A DNA stretch of 64,000 bases from Skermania sp. ID1734 (GCF_007489285.1 NZ_VLIY01000018.1:44056-108055), one strand, 5' to 3'; positions 10,309 to 20,212 are shown, counted from the stretch's first letter. Notes: generated by a model not told the origin, from the sequence alone. Numbers and translations: made by a program.

Positions 10309-10733
10309 TACCTGCTCCGTCCGTCCAACCAGCTCTGCAGGATCGCCACTGCGGCCGCCTGGTCGATCACTTGACGTTGGGCCTTCGCGCGGACCCCGCT
10401 TTCGCGCAGGGCACGCGTTGCAGACACGGTAGTAAAACGCTCGTCGATTGTTTGCACCGGTATCGATCCGAGCCGTTCCCGCAACGCCGCGGCAAACCGC
10501 TCGGCGGACTGAGCCGACGTGCCGTGTTCGCCGCGCAGTGTCCGCGGCATCCCGACAATCACCTCGATAACCTCGTATTCGGCCGCCAATTCCGCGATCC
10601 GCTGCAGGTCGCTGTCACCGGTCTTGGCCCGCGCGACCGTCTCCACAGGAGTGGCGAGGATGCCGTCCGGATCGCTCACCGCCACGCCGATCCGCACGCT
10701 GCCGACATCAATGCCGAGCCGCCGACCCCGCAC
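10308..10733 (-). CDS. ruvX: RuvX/YqgF Holliday-junction resolvase-like protein
   Basis: A 141-residue RNase H-fold protein of the YqgF family, implicated in 16S pre-rRNA 5' processing and in some species in Holliday-junction resolution. Motif one [18 protein letters not shown] supplies the first catalytic Asp; [19 protein letters not shown] and the C-terminal DERFTT segment with [14 protein letters not shown] complete the site. I use the GTG at 10733, four bases after the alaS stop; the frame is open further upstream but overlaps alaS coding sequence. Co-transcription with alaS, mltG and aroE is likely from the spacing. Confidence 0.93.
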   Translation of the reverse strand: MRGRRLGIDVGSVRIGVAVSDPDGILATPVETVARAKTGDSDLQRIAELAAEYEVIEVIVGMPRTLRGEHGTSAQSAERFAAALRERLGSIPVQTIDERFTTVSATRALRESGVRAKAQRQVIDQAAAVAILQSWLDGRSR

Positions 10734-10737
10734 CCGG

Positions 10738-13404
10738 CTAGCCCGCCAACTCCGCGACGCGCTTGCGCACCGCGTCCAGCGCGCTCGGAATGCCGCTCGC
10801 ATCCGAACCGGATCCCTGGGCCATGTCCGCTTTGCCACCACCGCGGCCGGAAATCGCCGGGCCGAAGCTGGCGACGAGTTCGCCGGCTTTGATGCCGATC
10901 TCCTGAGCGGGCTTGTTGACCGCCACCACGAAGGGCACCTTGCCATCCGCGTCACTGAGCAGCACGACCACTGCCGGCGTCGCACCGAGCCGTCCCCGCA
11001 CCTCGGTGGCGAGGGTGCGCAGGTCGTTGCCGGCGATGCCGGCCGGCGCGGCTTCGGCGACCAGCAAAACATCACCGACGCGGTGTGCACGATCGGCGAA
11101 GCCACCGACATTGGAAAGCACCGCCTGCGCCTTGGTGCGTTCCAGCTCTTTTTCGGCAACCTTGAGCCGCTCGACAAGTTGCTCGACGCGCGCGGGCACG
11201 TCCTCCGACGGCACCTTCAGCGAGGCTGCGACCCCGGCGAGCAGTGCACGCTCCTTGGCCAGGTACTTGTAGGAGTCGAGGCCCACGAACGCCTCCACCC
11301 GGCGCTTGCCGGAGCCGATCGCGGACTCGCCGAGCAGCGTCACCGGCCCAATCTGCGACGAATGTTGCACGTGCGTACCACCGCAGAGTTCCATCGAGAA
11401 CGGTCCGCCGATCTCGACGACGCGAACCTCGTCGCCGTAGTTCTCGCCGAACAACGCCAGCGCACCCATTTTCTTGGCCTTGGGCAGATCGGTGATGAAC
11501 GTGTGGACCGGGAAGTCGGCGCCGACCGCGTCGTTCGTCACCGACTCGATGTCCGCTTTCTGCGCGTCGCTGAGCGCACCCTGCCAGTTGAAGTCGAACC
11601 GCAGGTAGCCGGGTTTGTTCAGCGAACCGGCCTGCACCGCGTTCGGGCCGAGCACCTGACGCAGCGCCGCGTGCACCATGTGGGTGCCCGAATGGCCCTG
11701 CGTCGCGCCGTGCCGCCACTGCGGATCGACCTGCGCGTCGACGACGTCACCCTCGGTGAGTTGCCCCTCCTCGACGGTCACCTTGTGCACCCACAGCGTC
11801 TTCGCGATTTTCTGTACGTCGTTGACTCGGGCTCGCAGGCCGTTCGCCGTGATGACGCCGCGGTCGGCGATCTGGCCGCCGGACTCCGCATACAGCGGGC
11901 TGCGGTCGAGAATGACCTCGACGTCCTCGCCCTTGGTTGCAGTGGGCACGCGGACACCGTTGCGGATCAGTGCCAACACATTGGCCTGCGAGGCCAGCTC
12001 ATCGAAGCCGGTGAACTCGGTGGGTCCGCGGTCGACGAACTCCTTGTAGATCGTCAGATCAGCGTGCGCGTGCTTGCGCGCCTGCGCGTCTTGTTTGGCG
12101 CGCTGCTTCTGCTCGGCCATCAACGAGCGGAAGCCCTCTTCGTCGACGCTCAGTCCGGCTTCCGACGCCATTTCGAGGGTCAGGTCGATCGGGAAGCCGT
12201 AGGTGTCGTGCAGGGTGAACGCTTCCGACCCTGGGATGACGGTGCTCTTGGTTGCCTTCACTGTTTCCACTGCGTCGGTGAACAGCTTGGTGCCCGAGGT
12301 GAGTGTCTTCAGGAACGCCGACTCTTCGCCCACGGCAACGTTTTCGATGCGCTGGAAGTCGGTGGTCAACTCCGGGTACGACTCCGACATCTCGTCGCGC
12401 ACCACCACCATCAGCTCGCCCATGGTCGGTTTGTCCGCACCCAGGAGCTTCGCCGACCGGACGATACGGCGCAGCAGTCGGCGCAGCACGTAGCCGCGGC
12501 CGTCGTTGCCGGGATTGACGCCGTCGGCGATGAGCATGGCCGCGGTGCGGGCGTGGTCGGCGATGACGCGGAACCGGATGTCATCGGAGTGCACCGCGCC
12601 GTAGCGTCGGCCGGTGAGCTCCTCGGCCTTGGTAATGACCGGGCGGACCAGGTCCGTTTCGTAGACGTTGTCGACGCCCTGCAGCAGGAACGCGACGCGC
12701 TCGACGCCCATGCCCGTGTCGATGTTCTTTTTGGGCAGCGGTCCGAGAATTTCGTAGTTGTCCTTGGAGGTGCCCAGGCCGCGTTCGTTCTGCATGAACA
12801 CGAGGTTCCAAATTTCGAGGTAGCGGTCCTCATCGGCCTCGGGTCCGCCTTCGCGACCATACTGCGGGCCGCGGTCGTAGTAGATCTCCGAGCAGGGCCC
12901 GCACGGCCCCGGGATGCCCATCGACCAGTAGTTGTCGGCCATCCCGCGGCGCTGAATGCGGTCGATCGGCAGTCCGGCGACCTCCTGCCACAAGGTGATG
13001 GCCTCGTCGTCGTCGAGGTAGGCGGTGGCCCACAGGCGGTCCGCGTCGAAGCCGTAGCCGCCGTCATCGACGCTGTTGGTCAGCAGTTTCCAGGCGAATT
13101 CGATGGCCTCGCGCTTGAAATAGTCGCCGAAGCTGAAATTGCCGGCCATCTGAAAGAACGTGTTGTGGCGGGTGGTGATGCCGACGTTGTCGATGTCGAG
13201 AGTCCGCACGCACTTCTGCACGCTGGTCGCGCGAGTGTACGGCGGGGTCTGCTGGCCGAGGAAATACGGCACGAACTGCACCATGCCGGCGTTGACGAAC
13301 AGCAGGTTGGGATCGTTGAGAATCAGCGATGCGCTGGGCACCTCGGTGTGGCCCGCCCGGACGTAATGATCCAGGAAGCGCCGTCGAATCTCGTGAGTCT
13401 GCAC
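10738..13404 (-). CDS. alaS: alanine-tRNA ligase
   Basis: Charges tRNA-Ala. The 888 residues give the normal bacterial length: class II catalytic core with [24 protein letters not shown] motif 2 near residue 80, MGVERVAF motif 3, an editing domain with the zinc/HxxxH signature ([11 protein letters not shown]) and CGGTH, then a DHHA1/C-Ala tail ([20 protein letters not shown]) that also binds tRNA. Start ATG gives [15 protein letters not shown], the typical AlaS opening. It heads the alaS-ruvX-mltG-aroE group on the minus strand. A 1536-codon frame stays open on the opposite strand over this gene, a base-composition effect. Confidence 0.98.
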   Translation of the reverse strand: MQTHEIRRRFLDHYVRAGHTEVPSASLILNDPNLLFVNAGMVQFVPYFLGQQTPPYTRATSVQKCVRTLDIDNVGITTRHNTFFQMAGNFSFGDYFKREAIEFAWKLLTNSVDDGGYGFDADRLWATAYLDDDEAITLWQEVAGLPIDRIQRRGMADNYWSMGIPGPCGPCSEIYYDRGPQYGREGGPEADEDRYLEIWNLVFMQNERGLGTSKDNYEILGPLPKKNIDTGMGVERVAFLLQGVDNVYETDLVRPVITKAEELTGRRYGAVHSDDIRFRVIADHARTAAMLIADGVNPGNDGRGYVLRRLLRRIVRSAKLLGADKPTMGELMVVVRDEMSESYPELTTDFQRIENVAVGEESAFLKTLTSGTKLFTDAVETVKATKSTVIPGSEAFTLHDTYGFPIDLTLEMASEAGLSVDEEGFRSLMAEQKQRAKQDAQARKHAHADLTIYKEFVDRGPTEFTGFDELASQANVLALIRNGVRVPTATKGEDVEVILDRSPLYAESGGQIADRGVITANGLRARVNDVQKIAKTLWVHKVTVEEGQLTEGDVVDAQVDPQWRHGATQGHSGTHMVHAALRQVLGPNAVQAGSLNKPGYLRFDFNWQGALSDAQKADIESVTNDAVGADFPVHTFITDLPKAKKMGALALFGENYGDEVRVVEIGGPFSMELCGGTHVQHSSQIGPVTLLGESAIGSGKRRVEAFVGLDSYKYLAKERALLAGVAASLKVPSEDVPARVEQLVERLKVAEKELERTKAQAVLSNVGGFADRAHRVGDVLLVAEAAPAGIAGNDLRTLATEVRGRLGATPAVVVLLSDADGKVPFVVAVNKPAQEIGIKAGELVASFGPAISGRGGGKADMAQGSGSDASGIPSALDAVRKRVAELAG

Positions 13405-13605
13405 AACCGTCCAGGTTACCGGGATCGGTCGAGGCGATTTCGCGCCTCCTCACCGCCCCGACAAGGCGCGCGGTGGTCGGGCCGCGGCGATGCGGAAGCT
13501 TTGTGTCAGACCCCGTGGCTAGCGTCTTGCCTATCCGGACAAAGGGGCGCTTTGGACGACGACTACGACGCACATTCTTGCGAGTACACGGATCGCATCG
13601 CGCGC
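13405..13605. other. intergenic region between alaS and rarA
   Basis: About 200 bases between the alaS start and the rarA stop. It must contain the alaS promoter on the minus strand, but I cannot point to clear hexamers. On the plus strand a GTCAGACCCCGTGGCTAGCG stretch at about 13505-13524 is followed by AAAGGGG and a short open frame; it resembles leader sequence I associate with DUF222/HNH genes, but this is a weak impression. Confidence 0.3.
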
Positions 13606-14982
13606 TCACCCGCTGCGACCGCGGACGATGCGGCGCAGCTTGTCCAGTCGAGAGGCAATGGCCCGCTCCGCGCCGTGATCGGTCGGCTGGTAGTAGTCCA
13701 CGCCAACCAGCTCGTCCGGCGGATACTGTTGGGGCAGCACGCCGTCGGGCGAGTCGTGCGGATACTTGTAGGCGGCGGGAGCGGAGCCTGCGGAGTGACC
13801 CGACAATGCCGCGTTGCCCAACCGGGCCGCGCCCGAGTAGTGCCCGTCGCGCAGATGCGTCGGTACGGACCCAGCCTTACCCGCAGAAATGTCGGCCATC
13901 GCGGCACCGATCGCCGCCACTACGGCACCCGACTTCGGCGCCGTTGCCAAATGGATTGTGGCCTGCGCCAAAGCAAGCCGCGCCTCCGGCATGCCGATCA
14001 GTTGCACAGCTTGTGCGGCGGCGACGGCGGTCTGCAGGGCCATCGGGTCCGCCATGCCGATGTCCTCGCTGGCATGTACCACCAGGCGGCGCGCGATGAA
14101 CCGCGGGTCCTCTCCAGCGGTGATCATCCGCGCAAGATAATGCAGCGCTGCGTCGACGTCAGAACCGCGGATCGACTTGATGAACGCGCTGATCACGTCG
14201 TAGTGCTGGTCGCCGGCGCGGTCGTAGCGGACGGCCGCCTGATCGATGCTGGCTTCCACCAGAGCGAGAGTCACGGTTGCGTCGGTGGCCGCTTCGGCTG
14301 CCGCCTCCAATGCCGTCAACGCGCGGCGGGCATCGCCGGCCGCCACCCTGATCAGGTGCTCGAGCGCATCGTCATCGATCTGATATTTCCCGTCGAGCCC
14401 TCGTGGGTCGGTGGCGGCCCGCACGAGCAATTCGCGAATGTCGCTGTCCGACAAGGGTTGCAGCGCCAGCACCAGCGACCTGCTCAGCAGTGGCGACACC
14501 ACCGAGAACGATGGATTTTCCGTGGTGGCACCGACCAACAGGACGATGCGATTCTCGACGGCAGCCAGCAGGGCGTCCTGTTGAGTCTTGGAGAACCGGT
14601 GCACCTCGTCGATGAACAGAACGGTCTGCTCGCCGGACGTGGACAGCCGCCGCCGGGCGATATCGATCACCGCGCGGACGTCCTTGACGCCAGCCGACAA
14701 CGCCGACAACGCCTCGAACCGACGCCCGGTGGTCTGCGAAATGAGCAGTGCCAGAGTCGTTTTCCCGGTACCCGGCGGTCCATACAGCAGCACGGACGCC
14801 GCGCCGGAACCCTCCACCAGCCGCCGCAGTGGGGAACCCGGGCCGAGCAGATGCTGTTGGCCGAGCACCTCGTCGAGATGCTGCGGCCGCATCCGGACAG
14901 CCAGCGGTGCACCAGCAATCGGTGCGGCATCCGCGTGGGCGGGCTCGGCGAACAGCCCGCCGTCGAACAAACCTTCGTTCAC
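13606..14982 (-). CDS. rarA: replication-associated recombination protein A (RarA/MgsA AAA+ ATPase)
   Basis: A clamp-loader-like AAA+ ATPase acting at stalled replication forks. From the GTG at 14982 the protein has 458 residues: [18 protein letters not shown] at about 32-49, Walker [13 protein letters not shown] at 65-76, Walker [13 protein letters not shown], sensor 1 [12 protein letters not shown], a Box VII Arg region, and the C-terminal MgsA tetramerisation domain (YHYDV-like [16 protein letters not shown] and [10 protein letters not shown]). The chosen start has TACCGT seven bases upstream as a leaderless -10, and the frame further upstream looks non-coding. M. tuberculosis Rv2559c is the counterpart. 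It is flanked by alaS downstream and the divergent DUF4436 gene upstream. Confidence 0.94.
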   Translation of the reverse strand: MNEGLFDGGLFAEPAHADAAPIAGAPLAVRMRPQHLDEVLGQQHLLGPGSPLRRLVEGSGAASVLLYGPPGTGKTTLALLISQTTGRRFEALSALSAGVKDVRAVIDIARRRLSTSGEQTVLFIDEVHRFSKTQQDALLAAVENRIVLLVGATTENPSFSVVSPLLSRSLVLALQPLSDSDIRELLVRAATDPRGLDGKYQIDDDALEHLIRVAAGDARRALTALEAAAEAATDATVTLALVEASIDQAAVRYDRAGDQHYDVISAFIKSIRGSDVDAALHYLARMITAGEDPRFIARRLVVHASEDIGMADPMALQTAVAAAQAVQLIGMPEARLALAQATIHLATAPKSGAVVAAIGAAMADISAGKAGSVPTHLRDGHYSGAARLGNAALSGHSAGSAPAAYKYPHDSPDGVLPQQYPPDELVGVDYYQPTDHGAERAIASRLDKLRRIVRGRSG

Positions 14983-14989
14983 CCCATCG

Positions 14990-14995
14990 ACGGTA
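14990..14995 (-). promoter_or_regulatory. -10 hexamer of a leaderless rarA promoter
   Basis: On the minus strand TACCGT lies seven bases before the GTG at 14982. No Shine-Dalgarno tract is present. The same hexamer and spacing occur before pepQ. Confidence 0.45.
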
Positions 14996-15083
14996 CCGGC
15001 GGCGCGCAACCGACAAATCCACCTACATCGCCGCACTGGCGTGCGACGCTGGCATCCATCTGCGCGCAGGCAGGAGGCCAGGA

Positions 15084-15941
15084 GTGTCGGAACCGACAAC
15101 AGCGAGGAAACGGTTGCTCCCATGGTTGATCGGGGCGGTCGTTGTCATTGCGTACGCGGTAGCGGTTGTCCTCGGCGTGTTCGCGGTCAACGACCAGCCG
15201 TACCCGGAAAACCTCGTGCCCGGCGAACAACCGGAATCTGTGTTGTGGGTGAGCATCGAGGACGTCCACACGGAGAGCCGAACCCTTGATGCAAACGTCA
15301 CCTTCGTGGCGGGCAAAGATCTGTCCGACAGCGAGGGGCGCCTGAAGAAGAACCTCACTGTCGACCTCTACCCGCGGGTGCGCCTGTCGGAGATCGCCTT
15401 CCCGGCCGGACGAGTTCCTGGAACGGTCGCGGTGGAACTCGCGACCGACGGCGATCCTGCGTCGTGGCCCTTCGATCGCTATGTCACCGAGCCCGTGTAT
15501 GGCGTGGTTACCGTCGAAGACGGTGCCGGGCGCAGCTACCTCTCCCCCAACACGCTCGTCACCGCATCACTGTCCGGGTGGCGGATGTCGGCCCGTGGAA
15601 TGCCAGCCAGCCCCGATTATGGAACGCATGCGCAGTCCGTCACGATCACTCGGTCCAACGGCACCATCACGACAGGCGCCGTGTTGTGTCTGCTGCTGAT
15701 CTGCGTGACCGCTCTCGGACTGATCGTCGCCATCAACACGCTGCGCGGCAAACGCCCGTTCTACCCGCCGATGGTCACCTGGTTCGGCGCGTTGGTGTTT
15801 GCGGTGGCACCACTGCGTGCGCTGCTACCGGGCACACCACCGCCCGGCGCGTGGGTCGACCGACTCGTGGTGCTGTGGGTGCTCGGCGGACTAATCGTGG
15901 CCATGGCTATCTATGTCCGGTGCTGGTGGAAGGCCGGCTGA
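15084..15941 (+). CDS. DUF4436 membrane protein
   Basis: A 285-residue protein with an N-terminal membrane helix (about residues 12-32), an extracytoplasmic beta-rich domain of about 160 residues, and three C-terminal helices (about 200-222, 230-250 and 258-280). This layout matches the actinobacterial DUF4436 family; function is not known to me. The GTG at 15084 has a perfect AGGAGG six bases upstream, which decides the start; the longer open frame is antisense to rarA. The last 28 bases, including the stop, are repeated 61 bases downstream (see repeat entry). It is divergent from rarA. Confidence 0.75.
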   Translation: MSEPTTARKRLLPWLIGAVVVIAYAVAVVLGVFAVNDQPYPENLVPGEQPESVLWVSIEDVHTESRTLDANVTFVAGKDLSDSEGRLKKNLTVDLYPRVRLSEIAFPAGRVPGTVAVELATDGDPASWPFDRYVTEPVYGVVTVEDGAGRSYLSPNTLVTASLSGWRMSARGMPASPDYGTHAQSVTITRSNGTITTGAVLCLLLICVTALGLIVAINTLRGKRPFYPPMVTWFGALVFAVAPLRALLPGTPPPGAWVDRLVVLWVLGGLIVAMAIYVRCWWKAG

Positions 15942-16003
15942 CGGCCTGGAACAAGCACCGGCGTCAAAAATACTGGTCCGGTGCTGGTGGAAAGCCGGCT
16001 GAC
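15915..16003 (+). repeat. 28-base direct repeat covering the DUF4436 gene end
   Basis: Copies at 15915-15942 and 15976-16003 both begin GTCCGGTGCTGGTGGAA and end GCCGGCTGAC, differing at one base (27 of 28 identical). The first contains the last codons and stop of the DUF4436 gene; the second lies in the spacer before the DGPF gene. Flanks are unrelated, so it is a short displaced duplication. Confidence 0.85.
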
Positions 16004-16126
16004 CGCAGCGCTGACAGCGCAGAAAATTGTTCTCGTCGAAGTTGTCGATTCCGCCAAAGCTCGATCGTCGGTATCGGTAGCGGCACCGACGCCGCTGCCC
16101 CCCGCATTCAGGAAAGGATCGAAACG

Positions 16127-16474
16127 ATGGCCCAGTATGCAGTTCTGATCTACGAAGACGAAAACGGCTACGCCAACGCCGACAAGAAGGTGTGGGACGA
16201 AATCTTGGAGGCTCACAACAAGTTCGGCGCGAACGCCGGGCCGGCGATAGTCGGGGGAAACGCCTTGCAGCCCACCTCGACCGCCACCAGCATCCGCGCC
16301 GACGGAAATGGTTCGCTGTCCGTCACCGACGGCCCATTCGCCGAAACAAAAGAGGCACTCGGCGGTTTCTACCTGATCGAAGCCCCCGACCTCGACGCCG
16401 CGATCGAACTGGCCAAGCAGGTGCCCGCCCGGTTCGGCGGTGTCGAAGTTCGCCCGGTCATGGTGTTCGACTGA
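16127..16474 (+). CDS. DGPF/YCII-related protein partnered with an ECF42-type sigma factor
   Basis: A 115-residue ferredoxin-like-fold protein of the YCII group. The signature TDGPFAETKEALGGFYLIEA (about 65-84) gives the DGPF name, followed by DLDAAIELAKQVPA and a C-terminal EVRPVMVFD. Start ATG has AAAGGA eight bases upstream. Such proteins are encoded next to ECF42 sigma factors in many actinobacteria, and in Streptomyces the sigma factor was reported to control the DGPF gene. Whether it is an enzyme is unresolved. The sigma-factor GTG lies five bases after this stop, so they form one unit. Confidence 0.88.
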   Translation: MAQYAVLIYEDENGYANADKKVWDEILEAHNKFGANAGPAIVGGNALQPTSTATSIRADGNGSLSVTDGPFAETKEALGGFYLIEAPDLDAAIELAKQVPARFGGVEVRPVMVFD

Positions 16475-16479
16475 CGCCG

Positions 16480-17736
16480 GTGCCCCGTCCCGCAACGGTA
16501 GCGGCCGCGGTCGCCGAGGCGCACCGGCGCGAGTGGGCGTATGTGCTCGCCGCGACGGTGCGTCTCACGCGCAATCTCGACCTTGCCGAAGAATGTGTCC
16601 AGGACGCCTATACGCGCGCGCTGCAGGATTGGACGCGCAACGGTGTGCCGAACAATCCCGCTGCCTGGCTCACCACGGTCGCGCATAGGCGGGCCTTGGA
16701 TGTCCTGCGGCGCGAGATGACGTTGCAGCGTTCCCTTCCGCTGTTGGTCTCCGACGCCGAACGCGATACGGCTGACGCAGCATTGGATGCGATAGAAGCG
16801 GCGACCGCGATTCCCGACGATCGCCTCCGCCTGATCTGCACCTGTTGTCACCCGTCACTCGCAGTCGACGCTCAGGTCGCGCTGACGCTGCGACTGGTCT
16901 GTGGCATCAGCACAGCCGATGTTGCGCGTGCGTTTCTGGTTCCCGAGCCAACGATGGCTGCCCGAATCACGCGTGCCAAGAAGAAGATCGCCCTTGCGCG
17001 TATCCCGTATCGCGTGCCGTCCGCAGTCGATCTCCCGCATCGGCTGGAGTCGATATGCGCCGTCGTCCATCTGCTGTTCACTACGGGCCACACCGCGCCG
17101 TCGGGTTCGGCGTTGGTGCGCGCCGATCTTGTCGATCGGTCGATACAACTGGCACGGATGATGCGGGCGCTGGCGCCGACCGACCACAATGTCGCGGGAT
17201 TGCTGGCGCTGTTGCTGTTGACCGATGCCCGCCGGGCAACCCGCGTCGATGCCCGCGGTCGGCTGTTGACGTTGGCCGAGCAAGACCGCAGCCGGTGGAA
17301 CGCCCAGTCGATCGCGGAGGGGCTCGACTTGCTGCGCGAAATCGGACCAGGCGACGGCAGATACGCGCTGCAGGCGGCCATCGCGGCCGAACACTCCCGC
17401 GCGGACCGCTGGGAAGACACCGATTGGCATCGGATTGCCGCACTCTATGCGCGCTTGTACGCCTCGTGGCCATCTCCCGTGGTCGCGCTCAACCATGCCG
17501 TCGCTATCGGCTTCGCCGAAGGTCCCTCCGCAGGTTTGGAACTGATCGATCGCTTGGGCGCCGAACCCGCATTGGCCGGCTACGGATACGCCGAAGCCGC
17601 CCGGGCCGCGTGGCTTGCCGAGCTCGGACGCACTGCCGAGGCTCGAGGTGCCTACGAGGCGGCTGTATCGCTCACCGACAACGACATCGAGCGCGAATAT
17701 CTGTTGAGCAAGCTCGATGACCTGCCGACCGCGTGA
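16480..17736 (+). CDS. ECF42-type RNA polymerase sigma factor with C-terminal TPR-like domain
   Basis: A 418-residue sigma-70 family protein. Region 2 is at about 20-90 (LAEECVQDAYTRALQDW, AWLTTVAHRRALDVLRR) and region 4 at about 120-170 (LICTCCHPSLAVDAQVALTL, GISTADVARAFLVPEPTMAARITRAKKKI). The 200-residue C-terminal extension (LYARLYASWPSPVVALNHAV, GLELIDRL, YAEAARAAWLAELGRTAEA) is the TPR-containing part typical of ECF42; no anti-sigma factor gene is present, as usual for this group. Activity is thought to be controlled by the extension. GTG start five bases after the DGPF gene. The stop lies four bases from the convergent phosphotransferase stop. Confidence 0.9.
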   Translation: MPRPATVAAAVAEAHRREWAYVLAATVRLTRNLDLAEECVQDAYTRALQDWTRNGVPNNPAAWLTTVAHRRALDVLRREMTLQRSLPLLVSDAERDTADAALDAIEAATAIPDDRLRLICTCCHPSLAVDAQVALTLRLVCGISTADVARAFLVPEPTMAARITRAKKKIALARIPYRVPSAVDLPHRLESICAVVHLLFTTGHTAPSGSALVRADLVDRSIQLARMMRALAPTDHNVAGLLALLLLTDARRATRVDARGRLLTLAEQDRSRWNAQSIAEGLDLLREIGPGDGRYALQAAIAAEHSRADRWEDTDWHRIAALYARLYASWPSPVVALNHAVAIGFAEGPSAGLELIDRLGAEPALAGYGYAEAARAAWLAELGRTAEARGAYEAAVSLTDNDIEREYLLSKLDDLPTA

Positions 17737-17740
17737 GTTC

Positions 17741-18916
17741 TCAGGTGGCCCAGGCGGTCTCGAGCGCGACAATCACCTGGCCGGCAAAGTCGGCGATATC
17801 CGCGCATCCCGTAGCTTCGGACGTGGCGGCGAGTGTGGACCAACGCGTGATCACAGCCCGCGATCGCGGCACAGCCAGCGTGTGTTCGCGGACGGCGGCC
17901 AACCGGCGCTCGTCGTCGGGCAGGAACCAGTAGGTGGTCAGCCAGATCCAGATCAGTTCCGCTTCCACGATCTTCGCGGCAAGCACCTCGTCGTCACCGA
18001 GGGCCGGCCAGATTCCCACCACTTCGGCGCGCCAGGCATCGGCCATGTCGCGGGCCCGTGCCAGCGATATGTCGTGGGTGCAGAGGCAACCTGGGAACGC
18101 GGTCAGCACATAAGCGATATCGAGGGTCGCGTCGCGGAATCCCGCCCACTCGTAGTCGAGAAAACGCACCCCGTCGGCGTTGACGATCAGGTTGTCCGGG
18201 CACAGATCCGAGGGACTGAATGCGCGGAAGCGTCCACCGTGAAAGAGGTCCGCACCGTGGCGGGCCACCTCGGCGACAGCGTCGGGAACCGTGACGCCGA
18301 GTGTGTCCGCCAGCATCGCGGGAATGCGGGCGACAGCGGCATCAGCTTGATGTGCGATGCCGCGGCCCTGTCCGGGGACGCCGGCACGGGCGGCGAGCGC
18401 GGTGAAATCCGGTTCCCGCCCGACGGTCGCGGCGTGCATCCGTCCGAGCGCTTGAGCGAGTGCCATCAACGAATGCCCCGACGTGGGCTCGCCCTCCGCC
18501 AACAGCGCGGCCAGCGGGGCGTTGTCGCCGAGGTCGCTCAGAATCAACAACTGCTTTTTCAAGTCGTAGGCAAGCAACTGGGGTCCCGGCCTGTCGGCCT
18601 TGGGCAGAGCAGTCGCGAACTGGTAGGAAACCGCTTCCCGCAAGAACGCCGAGGAGGCACTGTCCACGCCCGGCTCCCAGTGCCCGAAGTCACGACGGAC
18701 TCGATCGGATTGCTTGACCTGCTTGAGAATCACTGTCCGGGGCAGCGAATACGCGTTCTCCGAGACCCTTACCCGAAGCACCATGGTGCGGCCGCTGCCG
18801 CCCAATTCGACGGGATCGGTGAGGCGCACCTTTGCGCCCATCCGCTTCTCGAGCAATCGTGCGGCCGCGGTCACGACCTCGGCCACATGTCCTGCCAGTA
18901 GTGGGGTCATCGCCAT
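17741..18916 (-). CDS. aminoglycoside phosphotransferase-like kinase-fold protein
   Basis: A 391-residue APH/choline-kinase-fold protein. The ATP-binding N-lobe includes RTVILKQVK (Lys about 67-70). The catalytic loop reads FSPSDLCPDNLIVN at about 234-247: Asp and Asn are kept but the usual His of HxDxxxxN is Ser. The metal-binding motif is FLDYEWAGFRDATLDIAY, with Asp at the DxD/DFE position. Similar proteins phosphorylate antibiotics, small metabolites or macrolides, but many are of unknown substrate; resistance should not be assumed. ATG at 18910 is an alternative start. It is convergent with the ECF sigma gene and divergent from the 19172 gene. Confidence 0.72.
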   Translation of the reverse strand: MAMTPLLAGHVAEVVTAAARLLEKRMGAKVRLTDPVELGGSGRTMVLRVRVSENAYSLPRTVILKQVKQSDRVRRDFGHWEPGVDSASSAFLREAVSYQFATALPKADRPGPQLLAYDLKKQLLILSDLGDNAPLAALLAEGEPTSGHSLMALAQALGRMHAATVGREPDFTALAARAGVPGQGRGIAHQADAAVARIPAMLADTLGVTVPDAVAEVARHGADLFHGGRFRAFSPSDLCPDNLIVNADGVRFLDYEWAGFRDATLDIAYVLTAFPGCLCTHDISLARARDMADAWRAEVVGIWPALGDDEVLAAKIVEAELIWIWLTTYWFLPDDERRLAAVREHTLAVPRSRAVITRWSTLAATSEATGCADIADFAGQVIVALETAWAT

Positions 18917-19171
18917 CCAACGTACCCGCTTGTGCCGGTTCGGCGGATTCTCGCCCTGCAGCAGGATTTTCGCGGCAAACGCCGTCCACTCCGCCGCGCC
19001 ACGGCGAGGTCACGAGAGCCCGCCGCAACACCGCGCGAACGTTCGGAAACACCAGGCCAAATTGGACAAACCCGTCGGCGCGGCTGTCTTGACAGGCTGT
19101 GCCCCTTCGGGTTCTCTCACTCCAAGAGTTCGCCCGATGCTGGACCGAATCGACTGAAGGATCGCGCACCC

Positions 19172-20212
19172 ATGTCTGAGAACAACCCGCCTACCGGCGG
19201 TGAAGGCCCCGACCACCCGCAGGGCCAGGGCGTTCCGCCCAACCAGCCGCCCGGCTACGGCACTCCGCCACCGGGATACGGCCAGCATCCTCCCGGGTAC
19301 GGGCAGCAACCGCCACAGTACGGTCAACAGCCGCCTGGATACGGCCAGCAGCCACCGAGCTACGGCGAACAGACCCCGCAGTATGGTCAGCAACCACCGC
19401 AATACGGCCAGGAACCGTACACCCAGCAGCCTCCCGGATACGGGCAGCAACCGCCGCAGTACGGACAGACCGGGACTCCGAATTACGGCGCGCCGCCGAG
19501 CTACGGCGAGCCCTTCCCCGGCGGCGCGTACGGACCTGGCGGTTTCGGGACGCCACAGTTGAGCGTCGGAGCTGCGCTCTCCTACGGGTGGGAGAAGTTC
19601 AAGTCGAACGCCGGTGTGTGGGTGGGCATCACGCTGATCGGCGTGATCATCAGCGCCCTCGTCCGGTGGCCGTTCGGCGGTTACGGCTTCAGTTACAGCA
19701 CCGACGACAACGGGTTTCCCGTCGGCTCGTTCGTGCTCTCGATTGTCGGACTCGTCGTCGGCTTCGTCGTCAGCACGCTTATTCAGGCGGCTTTCGTGCG
19801 TGGCGCCCTGCACGAGGTCGACGGAAACCGTCCGGCATTCGGATCGTTCTTCCAGTTCAGCAATGTGGCGCAGGTCTTGGTGGCCAGCCTGCTCATCGGC
19901 ATCGCGTCCTCGATCGGCTTCGTGCTGTGCATCATCCCGGGCATCGTCGTGCTCTTCTTGACGTGGTACACGCTGCAGTTCGTGCTGGATCAGAACCAGG
20001 ATGCGGTCACTGCGATCAAGTCGAGCTTCCGGATCATCTCGGAAAATGCCGGCACGCTGGTGCTGCTGGGACTCGCGTGCATCGCGCTCAACATCCTCGG
20101 CGCCATCCTGCTGCTGGTCGGCCTGCTCGTGACGGGCCCGATCACCCTGATCGCCAGCACCTACGCCTACCGCGTACTGGTCAACGGGCCCGTTTCGCCG
20201 GCCACTAGTTAG
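19172..20212 (+). CDS. membrane protein with long PPGYGQQ repeat N-terminus (Rv2560-like)
   Basis: A 346-residue protein in two parts. Residues 1-125 are low complexity, with about a dozen PPxYGQ units (PPGYGQQ, PPQYGQQ and variants), likely disordered and cytoplasmic. Residues 135-345 hold several hydrophobic segments: about 145-165, 190-215, 240-270 and 295-335. The membrane part recalls the DUF975/glycerophosphodiester-phosphodiesterase membrane domain group (GxALSYGWEKFKSN opening). M. tuberculosis Rv2560 has the same layout and place. The ATG gives MSENNPPTGGEG. A hairpin follows between its stop and the DUF389 gene. Function unknown; the repeats could scaffold interactions, which is inference. 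Confidence 0.75.
   Translation: MSENNPPTGGEGPDHPQGQGVPPNQPPGYGTPPPGYGQHPPGYGQQPPQYGQQPPGYGQQPPSYGEQTPQYGQQPPQYGQEPYTQQPPGYGQQPPQYGQTGTPNYGAPPSYGEPFPGGAYGPGGFGTPQLSVGAALSYGWEKFKSNAGVWVGITLIGVIISALVRWPFGGYGFSYSTDDNGFPVGSFVLSIVGLVVGFVVSTLIQAAFVRGALHEVDGNRPAFGSFFQFSNVAQVLVASLLIGIASSIGFVLCIIPGIVVLFLTWYTLQFVLDQNQDAVTAIKSSFRIISENAGTLVLLGLACIALNILGAILLLVGLLVTGPITLIASTYAYRVLVNGPVSPATS

Noticed and set aside
10519..15129. Open frame of about 1536 codons on the plus strand, antisense to ruvX, alaS and rarA
   Set aside because: alaS, ruvX and rarA have clear motifs on the minus strand; the antisense reading is rich in Arg/His/Gly with no family pattern and is expected from high GC content.
17741..18916. 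Antibiotic resistance gene
   Set aside because: The kinase fold alone does not show resistance; the catalytic loop differs and no resistance context is present.
19089..19117. TTGACA-N17-TTCTCT as a promoter for the 19172 gene
   Set aside because: The -35 is perfect but the -10 does not fit TAnnnT; not strong enough to list.
19230..19500. Tandem DNA repeats that might be a CRISPR or minisatellite
   Set aside because: They encode PPxYGQ units in frame within a real membrane protein gene; spacers are absent.
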